A DNA stretch of 64,000 bases, from positions 124,001 to 188,000 of the forward strand of contig NZ_CP104302.1 of assembly GCF_025215495.1 (NCBI RefSeq). The letters are read 5' to 3'. The DNA comes from Mycolicibacterium brumae. GTDB taxonomy: Bacteria > Actinomycetota > Actinomycetes > Mycobacteriales > Mycobacteriaceae. The notes under the pieces were generated by a model. The model saw nothing but the letters and a program-made list of their open reading frames with translations, searched no databases and was not told where the DNA came from. Positions 1 to 7,602 of this stretch are shown here, piece by piece (the stretch's first letter is position 1; every line of letters begins with the position of its first letter). The translations under genes and the position numbers were made by a program.

Positions 1-68
1 CCGGCGACGGCGTCGGGCGCCGCACGCCAGGCGAGTTTGTCGGGGCCGTCGGCGATGATTGCGTACAT
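1..68 (-). CDS. NADPH:quinone oxidoreductase, zinc-type alcohol dehydrogenase family (5' end only)
   Basis: Only the first 22 codons lie in the window. On the minus strand an ATG at 68 opens a frame reading MYAIIADGPDKLAWRAAPDA, which runs off the left edge. This is the usual beginning of the PIG3/quinone-oxidoreductase branch of the medium-chain dehydrogenases, which reduce quinones with NADPH in the cytosol. The gene is divergent from the MarR-type regulator at 168, with about 100 bp between the starts and a 17-bp palindrome in that gap, so the regulator probably controls it. The family call rests on a very short stretch and on recalled resemblance, and no catalytic motif is visible. Confidence 0.6.
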   Translation of the reverse strand, partial: MYAIIADGPDKLAWRAAPDAVA

Positions 69-112
69 GTGAGACGACGTTATCGCCTCGCGCGGGGGGA
101 ACTCCCGGGGCA

Positions 113-129
113 AACGACGCGCCGTCGTT
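113..129. promoter_or_regulatory. 17-bp palindrome, candidate MarR operator
   Basis: AACGACG-CGC-CGTCGTT is a perfect inverted repeat with a 3-bp centre, lying midway between the divergent starts at 68 (minus) and 168 (plus). MarR proteins bind as dimers to palindromes of about this size, and their genes are often autoregulated. Function is inferred from position and symmetry. Confidence 0.45.
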
Positions 130-167
130 GTCCGCGGGGATTACCATGTTTTTCGGGGAGGGAAAAT

Positions 168-680
168 ATGGAGGGGATGATCGCGGGGCGCACCGCGGGA
201 GATTTGCCGGGCCTGGATATGGCCGAGCAGCGCGCCTGGGAGAACTATCTGGAATCCGCCTTGCGGATGTACGCCGCGGTGGACCGCGGGCTGGCCGCCA
301 CGCACGATCTGACGTTGGTCGACGTGCGGCTGCTGGAGTTGCTGGACCGCTCGCCGACCGGAACGCAGCGGATGGGGGATCTGGCCGACGAACTGCTGGC
401 CCTGCCCAGCCGGGTGACCCGCCGGATCCGCCGGCTGGAGTCGATGGGGCTGGTGGAACGCTCGTCGAGCCTGGAGGACGGGCGCGGCGTGCTGGCGGTG
501 ATCACCGCGGAGGGCCGGGAGAAGATCGCCAAGGCGCTGATGACCTACAGCCAGGACGTGCGGACGCATTTCCTGTCCCAGCTGTCGCGGCCGCAGATGG
601 CGGCGATGGGGGAGAGCTGCCGGCGGATCGTCGCGGCGCTGCGCGCCTCGGGCGCCCCGGACAAGTTCAGCCACGCCTGA
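168..680 (+). CDS. MarR family transcriptional regulator
   Basis: A 170-residue cytosolic winged-helix regulator. The ATG at 168 follows a purine-rich GGGAGGGAAA ribosome site and begins MEGMIAG; an in-frame ATG 99 bp upstream would add an unlikely basic N-terminus. The middle of the protein carries the MarR pattern: a helix with LLELLDRS, the recognition helix region LADELLALPSRVTRRIRRLE, then the wing SSLEDGRGVLAVITAEG. Arg, Asp and Gly in the wing (EDGRG) are typical DNA-contacting positions. It is divergent from a quinone reductase, a common arrangement in which MarR represses a redox or detoxification enzyme and responds to phenolic or quinone ligands. The ligand is unknown. Confidence 0.85.
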   Translation: MEGMIAGRTAGDLPGLDMAEQRAWENYLESALRMYAAVDRGLAATHDLTLVDVRLLELLDRSPTGTQRMGDLADELLALPSRVTRRIRRLESMGLVERSSSLEDGRGVLAVITAEGREKIAKALMTYSQDVRTHFLSQLSRPQMAAMGESCRRIVAALRASGAPDKFSHA

Positions 681-717
681 GCGCCTGCCAGAAACCGTCG
701 CCGCTAGGCTGGTGCGC

Positions 718-807
718 GGTGGCGTGGCAGAGCGGCCTAATGCACTCGCCTTGAAAGCGAGAGACGGTTAATCCCGTCCGGGGGTTCAAATCCCTCCGCC
801 ACCGCCA
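718..807 (+). tRNA. tRNA-Ser(TGA)
   Basis: A 90-nt class II tRNA. The acceptor arm GGTGGCG (718-724) pairs with CGCCACC (797-803), followed by discriminator G and an encoded CCA. The anticodon stem CTCGC/GCGAG holds loop CTTGAAA, giving anticodon TGA (serine, UCA). The long variable arm (GACGG..CCGTC) is as expected for serine. Its last 24 bases are identical to the att core of the integrated element at 46.25 kb. Confidence 0.95.
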
Positions 808-820
808 GATGGCGGAGGGA
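791..820 (+). terminator. Hairpin overlapping the 3' end of tRNA-Ser(TGA)
   Basis: TCCCTCCGCCA (791-801) is exactly complementary to TGGCGGAGGGA (810-820), forming an 11-bp stem that includes the tRNA acceptor strand. There is no T tract, so it may be a T-less terminator or simply a fold competing with the mature tRNA. Seen directly; function uncertain. Confidence 0.35.
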
Positions 821-915
821 TTCGTCGGCTGCCGGTTCTTCTTGAGCTTCGCGTGCAGGATCGCCACCCTGGAGAACAGCGTGAGGGGTTCCTTCTGGCC
901 GCCGAGGTCTAGCGG

Positions 916-1743
916 CTACGCGTCGGTCAGCGCCGCCAGCAGGTACCGGCCGGTCACGACGGCGGCGGCGATATTCAGGTGCCCGGTGCGGTCCCGAGGC
1001 CACTCGTCCTGGATGACGATGTTCGTCGCATTCGGCGCCGGATACAGGGCGGTGGTGTACGGCGTCAGGAACCGCTCCCGGCGGGTGGTGATGTTCGTGT
1101 AGCGCACCCCCGCGGCGTACACCCCGTCGGCGCGCAGCGCGCGCAGATAGTCCGAACCGTGCAGCACTTGTTCGAGGATCGGCACGTCCAGCCGGCCGGC
1201 CAGTGACCACAGCGGTCGGTCCCAGCCGCGCCGGGCCAGCGCCGCCATCATCCGGTGTGCGCCGAGCACCGTCGTGCCGTCCCATAGCGGTGAGATCGCC
1301 ACCAGGTGGTTGATCAAGGGCGCGCCACCCTGGTATTTGGCGAAGTGGTTGGTCGACAGGGTGCCGAACGACTGGGCGACCACGTCGACCTGCTCGGCGC
1401 CCGTCGCCTCGAGCACCCGGTCGATGAACGCGCCGATCTCGCGGGCGTTGTCCTCGACGGTGTGGCACGCCCCAGGAGCCCAGTTGCGCGGCAGCGGCAA
1501 CGCGGGACGGCCGTAGTCCAGCGTGAAGACGCGGAAACCGGCGTTGGCGAGCATCGGTGACAGCGTCGCAAAGCTGACGGTCCGGTTGACGAATCCGCCG
1601 TGCGCGAGCACCACCGGGCGGGGGAGCTCGGCGCTGGGCGGCTGCGACCAGTCGTCGGCGCCCTCCGGGGCGGAGCCCGGTTTGCGCAGCTGCGCCCCGA
1701 CGCCGGCGAAGATGCTGGTCGGCACCGCCAACCGGGCGCTCAC
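916..1743 (-). CDS. Secreted or cell-envelope lipase / alpha-beta hydrolase
   Basis: A 275-residue alpha/beta hydrolase resembling bacterial triacylglycerol lipases. The GTG at 1743 overlaps the stop of the preceding gene (GTGA), so the pair is translationally coupled. Visible motifs are the oxyanion-hole segment VVLAHGGFVN, then the nucleophile elbow VAQSFGTL in which Ser is flanked by Gln and Phe (an AXSXG variant of GXSXG), and a C-terminal HLN histidine near the end. The conserved ISPLWDGT and NIVIQDEWP segments fit lipase class 2 proteins. No signal peptide is evident from the chosen start. The substrate is probably an acyl ester; specificity cannot be read from sequence. It is co-transcribed with the upstream conserved protein at 1740-2399. 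Confidence 0.75.
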   Translation of the reverse strand: MSARLAVPTSIFAGVGAQLRKPGSAPEGADDWSQPPSAELPRPVVLAHGGFVNRTVSFATLSPMLANAGFRVFTLDYGRPALPLPRNWAPGACHTVEDNAREIGAFIDRVLEATGAEQVDVVAQSFGTLSTNHFAKYQGGAPLINHLVAISPLWDGTTVLGAHRMMAALARRGWDRPLWSLAGRLDVPILEQVLHGSDYLRALRADGVYAAGVRYTNITTRRERFLTPYTTALYPAPNATNIVIQDEWPRDRTGHLNIAAAVVTGRYLLAALTDA

Positions 1744-2399
1744 TGCTCCGCCCCCGCGATCGGCACGTCGACGACGACGGCGCGGCGGGCGCCGATGTAA
1801 TAGTCGAAGGTCAGCGTGAACCGCCAGCCGCCCGAATCCGGCGGGTTCTGCGGTGTCCGGAACACTCCGCTGGCCGTGAAAAACAGGTCGATCGAGGTCA
1901 GCGCCTGCATCCCGTCGGGCCGCCGGAAACTCGGCGCCTCCGGGACGTGCACGGTGAAGCCGGAGCTGTCCAGCGGGGCGCGGAAGATCAGCGGGAACAC
2001 GGTGAATCCGGCGGGGCCGGGCGCGCCGAGCTGATTGATCTCGTAGCCGATCAGCTCGCCGTCGCCGAGCAGGAACTGGTGGTACGGACCGCCGAAGCCT
2101 TCCGAGCGCGGCCAGCCGAAGTCGACGGTCGCGGTAGCGGTCCCGATCAGGCTGGCGGCCCATGGCCGCGGACCGCGCAGACACAACTGTGGATTGGTGG
2201 CCGCGCAGCGCGGGACGGCGTCGGCGTCGACGACGAAGCCGGGCGGGAAGCCAACAGTGATCTCACGAACCGAGTACGGTCGTCCGCACGGCGCCCGGCC
2301 GAACTCCACGTGCGCCGAGATGCCGGTCGCCGCTGCGGGCCGCGGGTCGCTGAGTTCCAGTCGCAGCCGGGGGGGCGGGGACCTCGGGCGCGGGCTCAC
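1740..2399 (-). CDS. Conserved actinobacterial protein of unknown function, possibly 5'-truncated by a homopolymer frameshift
   Basis: A 219-residue reading frame starting at a GTG at 2399. The body contains PYSVREITVGFPPG, a two-cysteine segment (PRCAATNPQLCL) and FRAPLDSSGF, the look of an exported beta-rich protein found next to lipases in actinobacteria. There is no signal peptide. Upstream, a different frame beginning ATG at 2508 runs into this gene at a run of seven G (2369-2375, plus strand). Removing one base there would join the two frames and give a protein of about 255 residues. The gene overlaps the lipase by 4 bp and probably acts with it. I do not recognise a named family with confidence. 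Confidence 0.55.
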   Translation of the reverse strand: MSPRPRSPPPRLRLELSDPRPAAATGISAHVEFGRAPCGRPYSVREITVGFPPGFVVDADAVPRCAATNPQLCLRGPRPWAASLIGTATATVDFGWPRSEGFGGPYHQFLLGDGELIGYEINQLGAPGPAGFTVFPLIFRAPLDSSGFTVHVPEAPSFRRPDGMQALTSIDLFFTASGVFRTPQNPPDSGGWRFTLTFDYYIGARRAVVVDVPIAGAEQ

Positions 2400-3095
2400 G
2401 ACGTCGGCGGGTCAGCGCCGACGACACGGCCTGGGAGAGCCGGGCCGCACGCGGCCCCAGGGAATTAGGCCTGCGGACAGCGGTCGGCGAGGCGGGGCCG
2501 GTGACCATGGCGCAGACAATACCGATACCGGCGGTACGGCCGGACGGCTACCGCAATTGTTTGCCGTCACAATTATCCCCGGAGCCGGTGTGCGGCCGAA
2601 AACCCATGGTGGGTGAGCGCCACGCGGGTAACAGGACTCTCATCCGCCACTGCTGCTATTGCCTTGTGATGTTTGCTGAACAGTGCCCTGCTGGGTGCTG
2701 AATCGGCGGCGACAAGGGGGTCGCGGACACGCTGAGGGGCGCACAACAGCCCCGCCGGCCCTGCCGGCGGGCCGCGCGGCCGATTCGGCGGTCAATCCGC
2801 GGCACCGGCCCGTCGATGCCCCGTCCAACCGCGTCAAAAGTCGACTTATGGTGCGGATATGGCTTGGCTGAGCACTTTTATTCGCAGTTCGGCAGGCTCG
2901 CGGCGCGGGTTCCGTAGGGGTGGATTACCGTTACCCGGGTCACTACCGCTACTGTACTGCGCGGTAGCTTACTGAGAATATCGGCGAAACTCAGACGCAG
3001 GCGCGCGGACGGCCCTACGGTTTTCCCACGTCGGCGGTGTGATAGCTGATAGCTTGCTGGCAGGCGGAGACGGCCCAGTTGTATGGGAGGGAAGG
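2400..3095. other. Intergenic region upstream of the first mce operon
   Basis: About 700 bp without a convincing gene. It holds a 9-bp stem hairpin (CCCGCCGGC at 2751-2759 with GCCGGCGGG at 2763-2771), several CGGCGG-rich segments, and the repeated TACCG elements at 2926-2968 described separately. The final 60 bp carry a strong ribosome site for a short leader ORF. Small reading frames on both strands have shadow-like composition and were left out. Confidence 0.6.
2926..2968. promoter_or_regulatory. Candidate operator cluster for the first mce operon
   Basis: TACCGTTA (2926-2933), TACCGCTA (2944-2951) and the inverted GCGGTAGC (2961-2968) lie within 43 bp. The last two form CTACCGC-N11-GCGGTAG, a perfect 7-bp-arm inverted repeat. 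The cluster is about 130 bp before the leader ORF. The second mce operon has the same half-site in CGCGGTA-N5-TACCGCG at 58551-58569. A shared repressor is an inference. Confidence 0.4.
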
Positions 3096-3149
3096 GTGAC
3101 GGTGAAACACCCGAGCGATCACTGCGCGCAGAGGCGTAGGTTGCGATGA
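3096..3149 (+). CDS. 17-residue leader peptide overlapping yrbEA
   Basis: A GTG at 3096 sits 5 nt after the best ribosome site in the region (GGGAGG, 3085-3090) and opens a 17-codon frame, MTVKHPSDHCAQRRRLR. Its TGA overlaps the ATG of the permease gene (ATGA at 3146-3149). The permease start itself lacks a clear ribosome site, so its translation may depend on ribosomes terminating on this leader. The peptide is basic at its end, with four Arg and one Cys. No homolog is known to me; it may be a translational coupling device or an attenuator-like leader. Coding status is inferred from signal spacing only. Confidence 0.4.
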   Translation: MTVKHPSDHCAQRRRLR

Positions 3150-4003
3150 CCGTCCAGGACAACGCGAAGCCCCGCAATGAGGGCGTCAAGGCCATCGAGG
3201 ACTGGTCCACCGGCTGGGTCAAACGTCACCCCACGGCGTCCATCGACACCGTCGGCGACCAGTTCGTGCTCGGCGTCCGCACCATTCAGTACTTCTTCGT
3301 CGACCTGTTCACCGGCAAGTTCCAGTGGGCCGAGTTCGTCCGCCAGGGCGCGTTCATGGCCGGCACCTCGGTGCTGCCGACGATTCTGGTGGCGCTGCCG
3401 ATCGGTGTGACGCTGTCCATCCAGTTCGCCCTGCTCGCCGGCCAGGTCGGCGCGACTTCACTGGCCGGCGCGGCATCCGGCCTGGTGGTCATCCGCCAAG
3501 CCGCCTCGCTGGTCGCCGCGATCCTGATGGCCGCCGCGGTCGGCTCCGCGATCACCGCCGATCTCGGCTCGCGCACCATGCGCGAGGAGATCGACGCCAT
3601 GGAGGTCATGGGCGTTTCGGTGCTGCGCCGCCTGGTGGTGCCCCGCTTCGCCGCCTCGATCCTGGTCGCGTTGGCGCTGACCGGCATCGTCTGCTTCACC
3701 GGCTTCATCGCCAGCTACCTGTTCAACGTGTTCTTCCAGAGCGGCGCGCCGGGCAGCTTCGTGCAGACCTTCGCGGCCTTCACCAAGACCGACGACATGG
3801 TGGTCGCCATGTTCAAGGCGATCATCTACGGCGCGATCGTGGCGATCGTCTGCTGCCAGAAGGGGCTGGCCACCAAGGGCGGCCCCACCGGTGTGGCGAA
3901 CTCGGTGAACGCCGCGGTGGTCGAGTCGATCCTGGTGCTGATGGTCGTCAACGTGGCGATATCCCAGCTGTACATTATGATCTTCCCGAGAACGGGGCTG
4001 TGA
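3146..4003 (+). CDS. Mce-system ABC permease YrbEA (MlaE family)
   Basis: A 285-residue inner-membrane protein of the MlaE/YrbE family, one of two permeases that with an Mkl-type ATPase drive lipid import through Mce complexes. After a soluble N-terminus of about 50 residues come hydrophobic segments (for example PTILVALPIGVTLSIQFALL and ILVALALTGIVCFTGFIAS). The family signature is present in the cytoplasmic loop: ADLGSRTMREEIDAMEVMGV, the EExDAL-type coupling helix. It is the first gene of an eight-gene yrbE-mce block and ends one base before yrbEB. It closely resembles the paralog at 58620. Its start overlaps a short leader ORF and lacks its own clear ribosome site. Confidence 0.92.
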   Translation: MTVQDNAKPRNEGVKAIEDWSTGWVKRHPTASIDTVGDQFVLGVRTIQYFFVDLFTGKFQWAEFVRQGAFMAGTSVLPTILVALPIGVTLSIQFALLAGQVGATSLAGAASGLVVIRQAASLVAAILMAAAVGSAITADLGSRTMREEIDAMEVMGVSVLRRLVVPRFAASILVALALTGIVCFTGFIASYLFNVFFQSGAPGSFVQTFAAFTKTDDMVVAMFKAIIYGAIVAIVCCQKGLATKGGPTGVANSVNAAVVESILVLMVVNVAISQLYIMIFPRTGL

Positions 4004-4004
4004 C

Positions 4005-4859
4005 GTGACCGCCTCAACTTATTTCCCGGTCAAGAGGATCTGGTCGAAGACGGTTGACTCCGTCGTCAAGCCGATCACCAAGATCGGCCACATGGTGGTG
4101 TTCTTCTTCCGCGCCGTGCTGGCCGTCCCGCTGGCCATCCGGCATTACTCCAAGGAATTCATCCGGCTGCTGTCGGACGTCTCCTGGGGCAACGGCTCGC
4201 TGGTCGTGGGCGGCGGCACCATCGGTGTTGCCGTCGTGCTGGGCGTCACCGTCGGCGCGCTGGTCGGCATCGAGGGCTACAACTTCCTGAACCTGCTGGG
4301 CCTGGGCCCGGCCACCGGCGTCATCTCCTCGCTGGTCAACACCCGCGAGCTCGCCCCGATCGCCGCTGCGCTGGCGTTCGCCACCCAGTCCGGCTGCCGG
4401 TTCACCGCGCAGCTCGGTTCGCAGCGCATCGCCGAAGAGATCGACGCGCTGGACTCGCTGGCGATCCGGCCCATCCCGTACCTGGTCACCACCCGGCTGA
4501 TGGCCTCCACCGTCGCCATCGTCCCGCTCTACGTGCTCTGCCTGGCGGCCAGTTACCTGACCACCCAGACCGTGGTCGCCCTGACCAGCGGCGGCTCCAC
4601 CGGCTCATTCCTGCACTACTTCACGCTGATGCTCAACGGCAACGACGTGTTGTACTCGGTGATCAAGTGCGTGATCTTCGTGCTGATCTCCTCGACCATC
4701 CAGTGCTACTACGGCTTCTACGCCAGTGGCGGCCCGGAGGGCGTGGGTGTGGCCGCAGGCCACGCCATGCGAGCCGCCATCGTGGTGGTCGTGATCATCA
4801 ACATGCTGCTGACCATGACGCTCTGGGGCGTCGACTCGGGCGTGAGGTTCGGTGGGTAA
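4005..4859 (+). CDS. Mce-system ABC permease YrbEB (MlaE family)
   Basis: The second permease, 284 residues, starting with GTG at 4005, one base after the yrbEA stop. It has a long cytosolic N-terminus, then a glycine-rich first membrane segment (SLVVGGGTIGVAVVLGVTVG) and the MlaE coupling motif RIAEEIDALDSLAIRPIPYL. YrbEA and YrbEB are thought to form the heterodimeric membrane core to which the periplasmic MceA-F tube docks. The stop TAA shares its last A with the ATG of mceA, so the genes are coupled. The closest relative in this window is the protein at 59460. Confidence 0.92.
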   Translation: MTASTYFPVKRIWSKTVDSVVKPITKIGHMVVFFFRAVLAVPLAIRHYSKEFIRLLSDVSWGNGSLVVGGGTIGVAVVLGVTVGALVGIEGYNFLNLLGLGPATGVISSLVNTRELAPIAAALAFATQSGCRFTAQLGSQRIAEEIDALDSLAIRPIPYLVTTRLMASTVAIVPLYVLCLAASYLTTQTVVALTSGGSTGSFLHYFTLMLNGNDVLYSVIKCVIFVLISSTIQCYYGFYASGGPEGVGVAAGHAMRAAIVVVVIINMLLTMTLWGVDSGVRFGG

Positions 4860-6526
4860 TGGGACAACGTCGTAGCGATTACGAGCAGGACGGCCGCGGG
4901 CTCACCGGCCACCAGATCTTCCTGTGTGGCGTCGTCTTCCTCACCGTGATGGGCCTGACGCTGATGCTGCTGTCACTGCGTTCGGCGGGCAAGTTCGAGA
5001 ACTACACCAAGCCGGTCCTGAAATTGGTCAATGTCGGCGACGGCCTGCCGCCGAAATCCGATGTCAAGTACCACGGCATGATCGTCGGCTGGGTCGAGGA
5101 CGTGGTCCCGGCCCTCGGCGGCGAGCGCTACAACCAGGTGCACGTGAACATCGACGCCCGGCACGCCCCGGCCATCCCCGCCGATGTGACTGCGCGCGTG
5201 ATCCCCGCGAACATCTTCGCGGTCTCCGCCGTCGAACTGGTCGGCGGTGACGCCAACGGCCCGTCGCTGAAGTCCGGCGATCAGATCGTGGAGGACACCG
5301 AGCTTCCGACCGTGCTGTTCCAGACCACCATCACCAAGTTGCGGGACGCGCTGGAGGCGCTCGGCCGCGACCGCGAGGACCGCACCATCGGCATCCTCGA
5401 GGCGATGCAGGTCGCCACCCAGAACAAGCGGCCGAAGTTGCTGACCTCGGGCGCGCAGCTGCAGAAGCTGCTGGCCGACCTCGACGGCGTGATGGCCGAC
5501 GATCCGGAGCAGAGCGACACCACGGTCAAGGCGCTGGTCAACGCCACCGAAGGACTCCAGCAGACCGCTCCGGAGCTGGTCGACGCGCTGCACAAGGCGA
5601 TCCGCCCGATGCAGGTGTTCGTCGAGCAGAAGGGCCAGCTGTCCCAGATGCTTTCCGCCGGCCTGAACACCACGGGCACCGCGCAGACCGCGCTGGCCAA
5701 CAACAGCGACAAATTGGTGCAGATCACCGGCAATATGACCCCGGTGCTCGGCACCCTGGCGCAGCAGGCGCACAACTTCGTGCCGGCCTTCCAGAAGCTC
5801 AACACCCTGTCGAACAAGTTCTTCGAGCAGGTCTGGATCAATGAGCTCGACACCCCGAACATGCGGATCAACCTGGCGCTGACCCCGACCTACGCCTACT
5901 CCCGGGCGGATTGCCCGCGCTACGGCGAGCTCAAGGGCAATAGCTGCTTCACCGCTCCGCTCATCCCGGTACGCCCGCAGCTGCCGGATCAGCTGCTGCC
6001 GCAGAACTACCAGGTGCCGCCGGATATGGCGCCCCCCGCGGGCACCGTCATCGGGCCCAACGGAAACCTGGTCGCCGTCGGCGCCCCGCTGATCGACCCG
6101 AACCCGAACCTGGCCGACCCCAACCCGCCGCTGCCCCCGGGCTTCGTCCCGGCGCCGCCGGCGCCGCTGACGGCCAACCCGGACGGGTTGCCGCCGAACC
6201 CGATCGGCCCCTCGGCCGAGCCGGCTCCGGTCGCGCCGAACGCCTTCCCGCCACCCGGTCCGGGCGGACCGCCGGTGACCGCGCCGGCGAGCAACACCGC
6301 GCCGACCGACGGCGCTGAGCCGACCGCGGAACAGCAGTTCCAGTCGGCCGTCGCCCCGGCGTCCTTCGGCGGCAACGTCGGCCCGGTCAACAGCGCCAAG
6401 GAGCGATTCCAGCTCAGCGTGATGACCGGGGAGAAGGCGTCCGAAGCCACGCAGCTGTTGCTGGGCCCGGTGGTCCGCGGCACCACCGTCACCGTCAACG
6501 CGAGCGCGCAGGAGGGTCCGAAGTGA
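4859..6526 (+). CDS. MceA-type lipid-transport protein
   Basis: A 555-residue MlaD/MCE-domain protein beginning MGQRRSDYEQ at the ATG that overlaps the yrbEB stop by one base. A single membrane anchor (about residues 20-42) is followed by the MCE domain with VGDGLPPKSDVKYHGMIVGW, then a long helical region that in solved Mce complexes forms a hollow needle. The C-terminal third is a Pro/Ala/Asn-rich low-complexity tail (about residues 385-500) ending in an Ala-Ser-Phe-Gly-Gly motif that is also seen in the MceA of the second operon. Two cysteines in SRADCPRYGELKGNSCF may form a disulfide. The cargo, presumably a lipid or sterol, cannot be inferred. Confidence 0.9.
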   Translation: MGQRRSDYEQDGRGLTGHQIFLCGVVFLTVMGLTLMLLSLRSAGKFENYTKPVLKLVNVGDGLPPKSDVKYHGMIVGWVEDVVPALGGERYNQVHVNIDARHAPAIPADVTARVIPANIFAVSAVELVGGDANGPSLKSGDQIVEDTELPTVLFQTTITKLRDALEALGRDREDRTIGILEAMQVATQNKRPKLLTSGAQLQKLLADLDGVMADDPEQSDTTVKALVNATEGLQQTAPELVDALHKAIRPMQVFVEQKGQLSQMLSAGLNTTGTAQTALANNSDKLVQITGNMTPVLGTLAQQAHNFVPAFQKLNTLSNKFFEQVWINELDTPNMRINLALTPTYAYSRADCPRYGELKGNSCFTAPLIPVRPQLPDQLLPQNYQVPPDMAPPAGTVIGPNGNLVAVGAPLIDPNPNLADPNPPLPPGFVPAPPAPLTANPDGLPPNPIGPSAEPAPVAPNAFPPPGPGGPPVTAPASNTAPTDGAEPTAEQQFQSAVAPASFGGNVGPVNSAKERFQLSVMTGEKASEATQLLLGPVVRGTTVTVNASAQEGPK

Positions 6527-7602
6527 GCGCAGGGTCCTCGATCAAGAAGCAGTTCCGCATCTCGGCCACCCTGTTGGCGCTGTTCATGGTCATCTCGTTG
6601 GGGCTGAGCTACATCGTCTACGTGACCCTGCGCCGCGACGTGGAGGGCCCGACGCAGACCTACGGCGCGGTGTTCTCCGACGCCTACGGACTGCGCGACG
6701 GCGATGACGTCCGGATGGCGGGTGTCCGCGTCGGCCGGGTGGACAGCATCGAACTCGACGGCGCGGTGGCGCGGGTGAAGTTCGTCCTGCAGGAAGGCCA
6801 GACGATCTACGGCAACACCGTCGCCGGGGTCATCTACGAGAACATCGTCGGCCAGCGTTTCCTCGGCCTGAGCCGCGGCAGCATCGGCGACCCGGCCCCG
6901 GTCGAACCCGGATTCGAGATCCCGATCGAGCAGACCGATCCGTCGTTCGACGTCGGCGCCTTCCTCAACGGCTACCAGCCGCTGTTCGCGACGCTCGACG
7001 TCGACGCCGCGGAAGATCTCACCCAGGGCATCATCGATTCGCTCAAGGGCGATGAGGGATCGCTGGCCACGCTGGTCAGCCAGACCTCGGACATCACCGA
7101 GACCTTCGCCGGACGCGACAACGCGCTGGGCACCACCATCACCAAGCTGGACACCGTGGTCGGCAACCTGGCCGACCAGAACGAGGCGCTGAACACCAAT
7201 ATCGACCAGGTTCAGGACGTCGTCGCGGCGTTCAACAACCGCCGGCCCGAACTCATCGACTCGATGGGGTCGATCTCCCGGGTGGTGTCCCAACTGGGAT
7301 CGATCAGCAATGAGGTTCGGCCGTCCCTGGACGAGTTGGTTCAGCGGCAGCCCGGATTCGTCAGCCACATGACCGAGATCGAGCCACAGCTGGCTTTCCT
7401 CGGCGCCAACCTGCCGATCATGCTGAAGGGCCTGGCGCGGTTCTCCGGTGAGGGCGCGTTCACGCAGGCCTACGCCTGCGATCTGAACCTCAACGGCTTC
7501 ATGCCCGGCTTCAACGACATCATCCCGATCATCGTCAACGCGGCCACCCCCGGCAACAAGGCGATGCACACCCCGAGGTGCAGGAACTTGGCAAATGGCT
7601 AG
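6523..7602 (+). CDS. MceB-type lipid-transport protein
   Basis: A 359-residue MCE-family protein starting GTG at 6523 and overlapping mceA by 4 bp. An N-terminal anchor (about residues 14-36) leads into the MCE domain with VRMAGVRVGRVDSIELDG and ENIVGQRFLGLSRG. The rest is helical and rich in Asn, Gln and Asp (LADQNEALNTNIDQVQDVV), as expected for the coiled needle. The C-terminus carries a conserved YACDLN segment with a paired cysteine near the end (TPRCRNL). It belongs to the hexameric MceA-F assembly spanning the periplasm. Its counterpart in the second operon is at 61838. Confidence 0.9.
   Translation: MSAGSSIKKQFRISATLLALFMVISLGLSYIVYVTLRRDVEGPTQTYGAVFSDAYGLRDGDDVRMAGVRVGRVDSIELDGAVARVKFVLQEGQTIYGNTVAGVIYENIVGQRFLGLSRGSIGDPAPVEPGFEIPIEQTDPSFDVGAFLNGYQPLFATLDVDAAEDLTQGIIDSLKGDEGSLATLVSQTSDITETFAGRDNALGTTITKLDTVVGNLADQNEALNTNIDQVQDVVAAFNNRRPELIDSMGSISRVVSQLGSISNEVRPSLDELVQRQPGFVSHMTEIEPQLAFLGANLPIMLKGLARFSGEGAFTQAYACDLNLNGFMPGFNDIIPIIVNAATPGNKAMHTPRCRNLANG

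Noticed and set aside
2878..3222. Minus-strand 114-codon frame upstream of the first mce operon
   Set aside because: It overlaps the leader ORF and mce start on the other strand, has no ribosome site and no recognisable domain.
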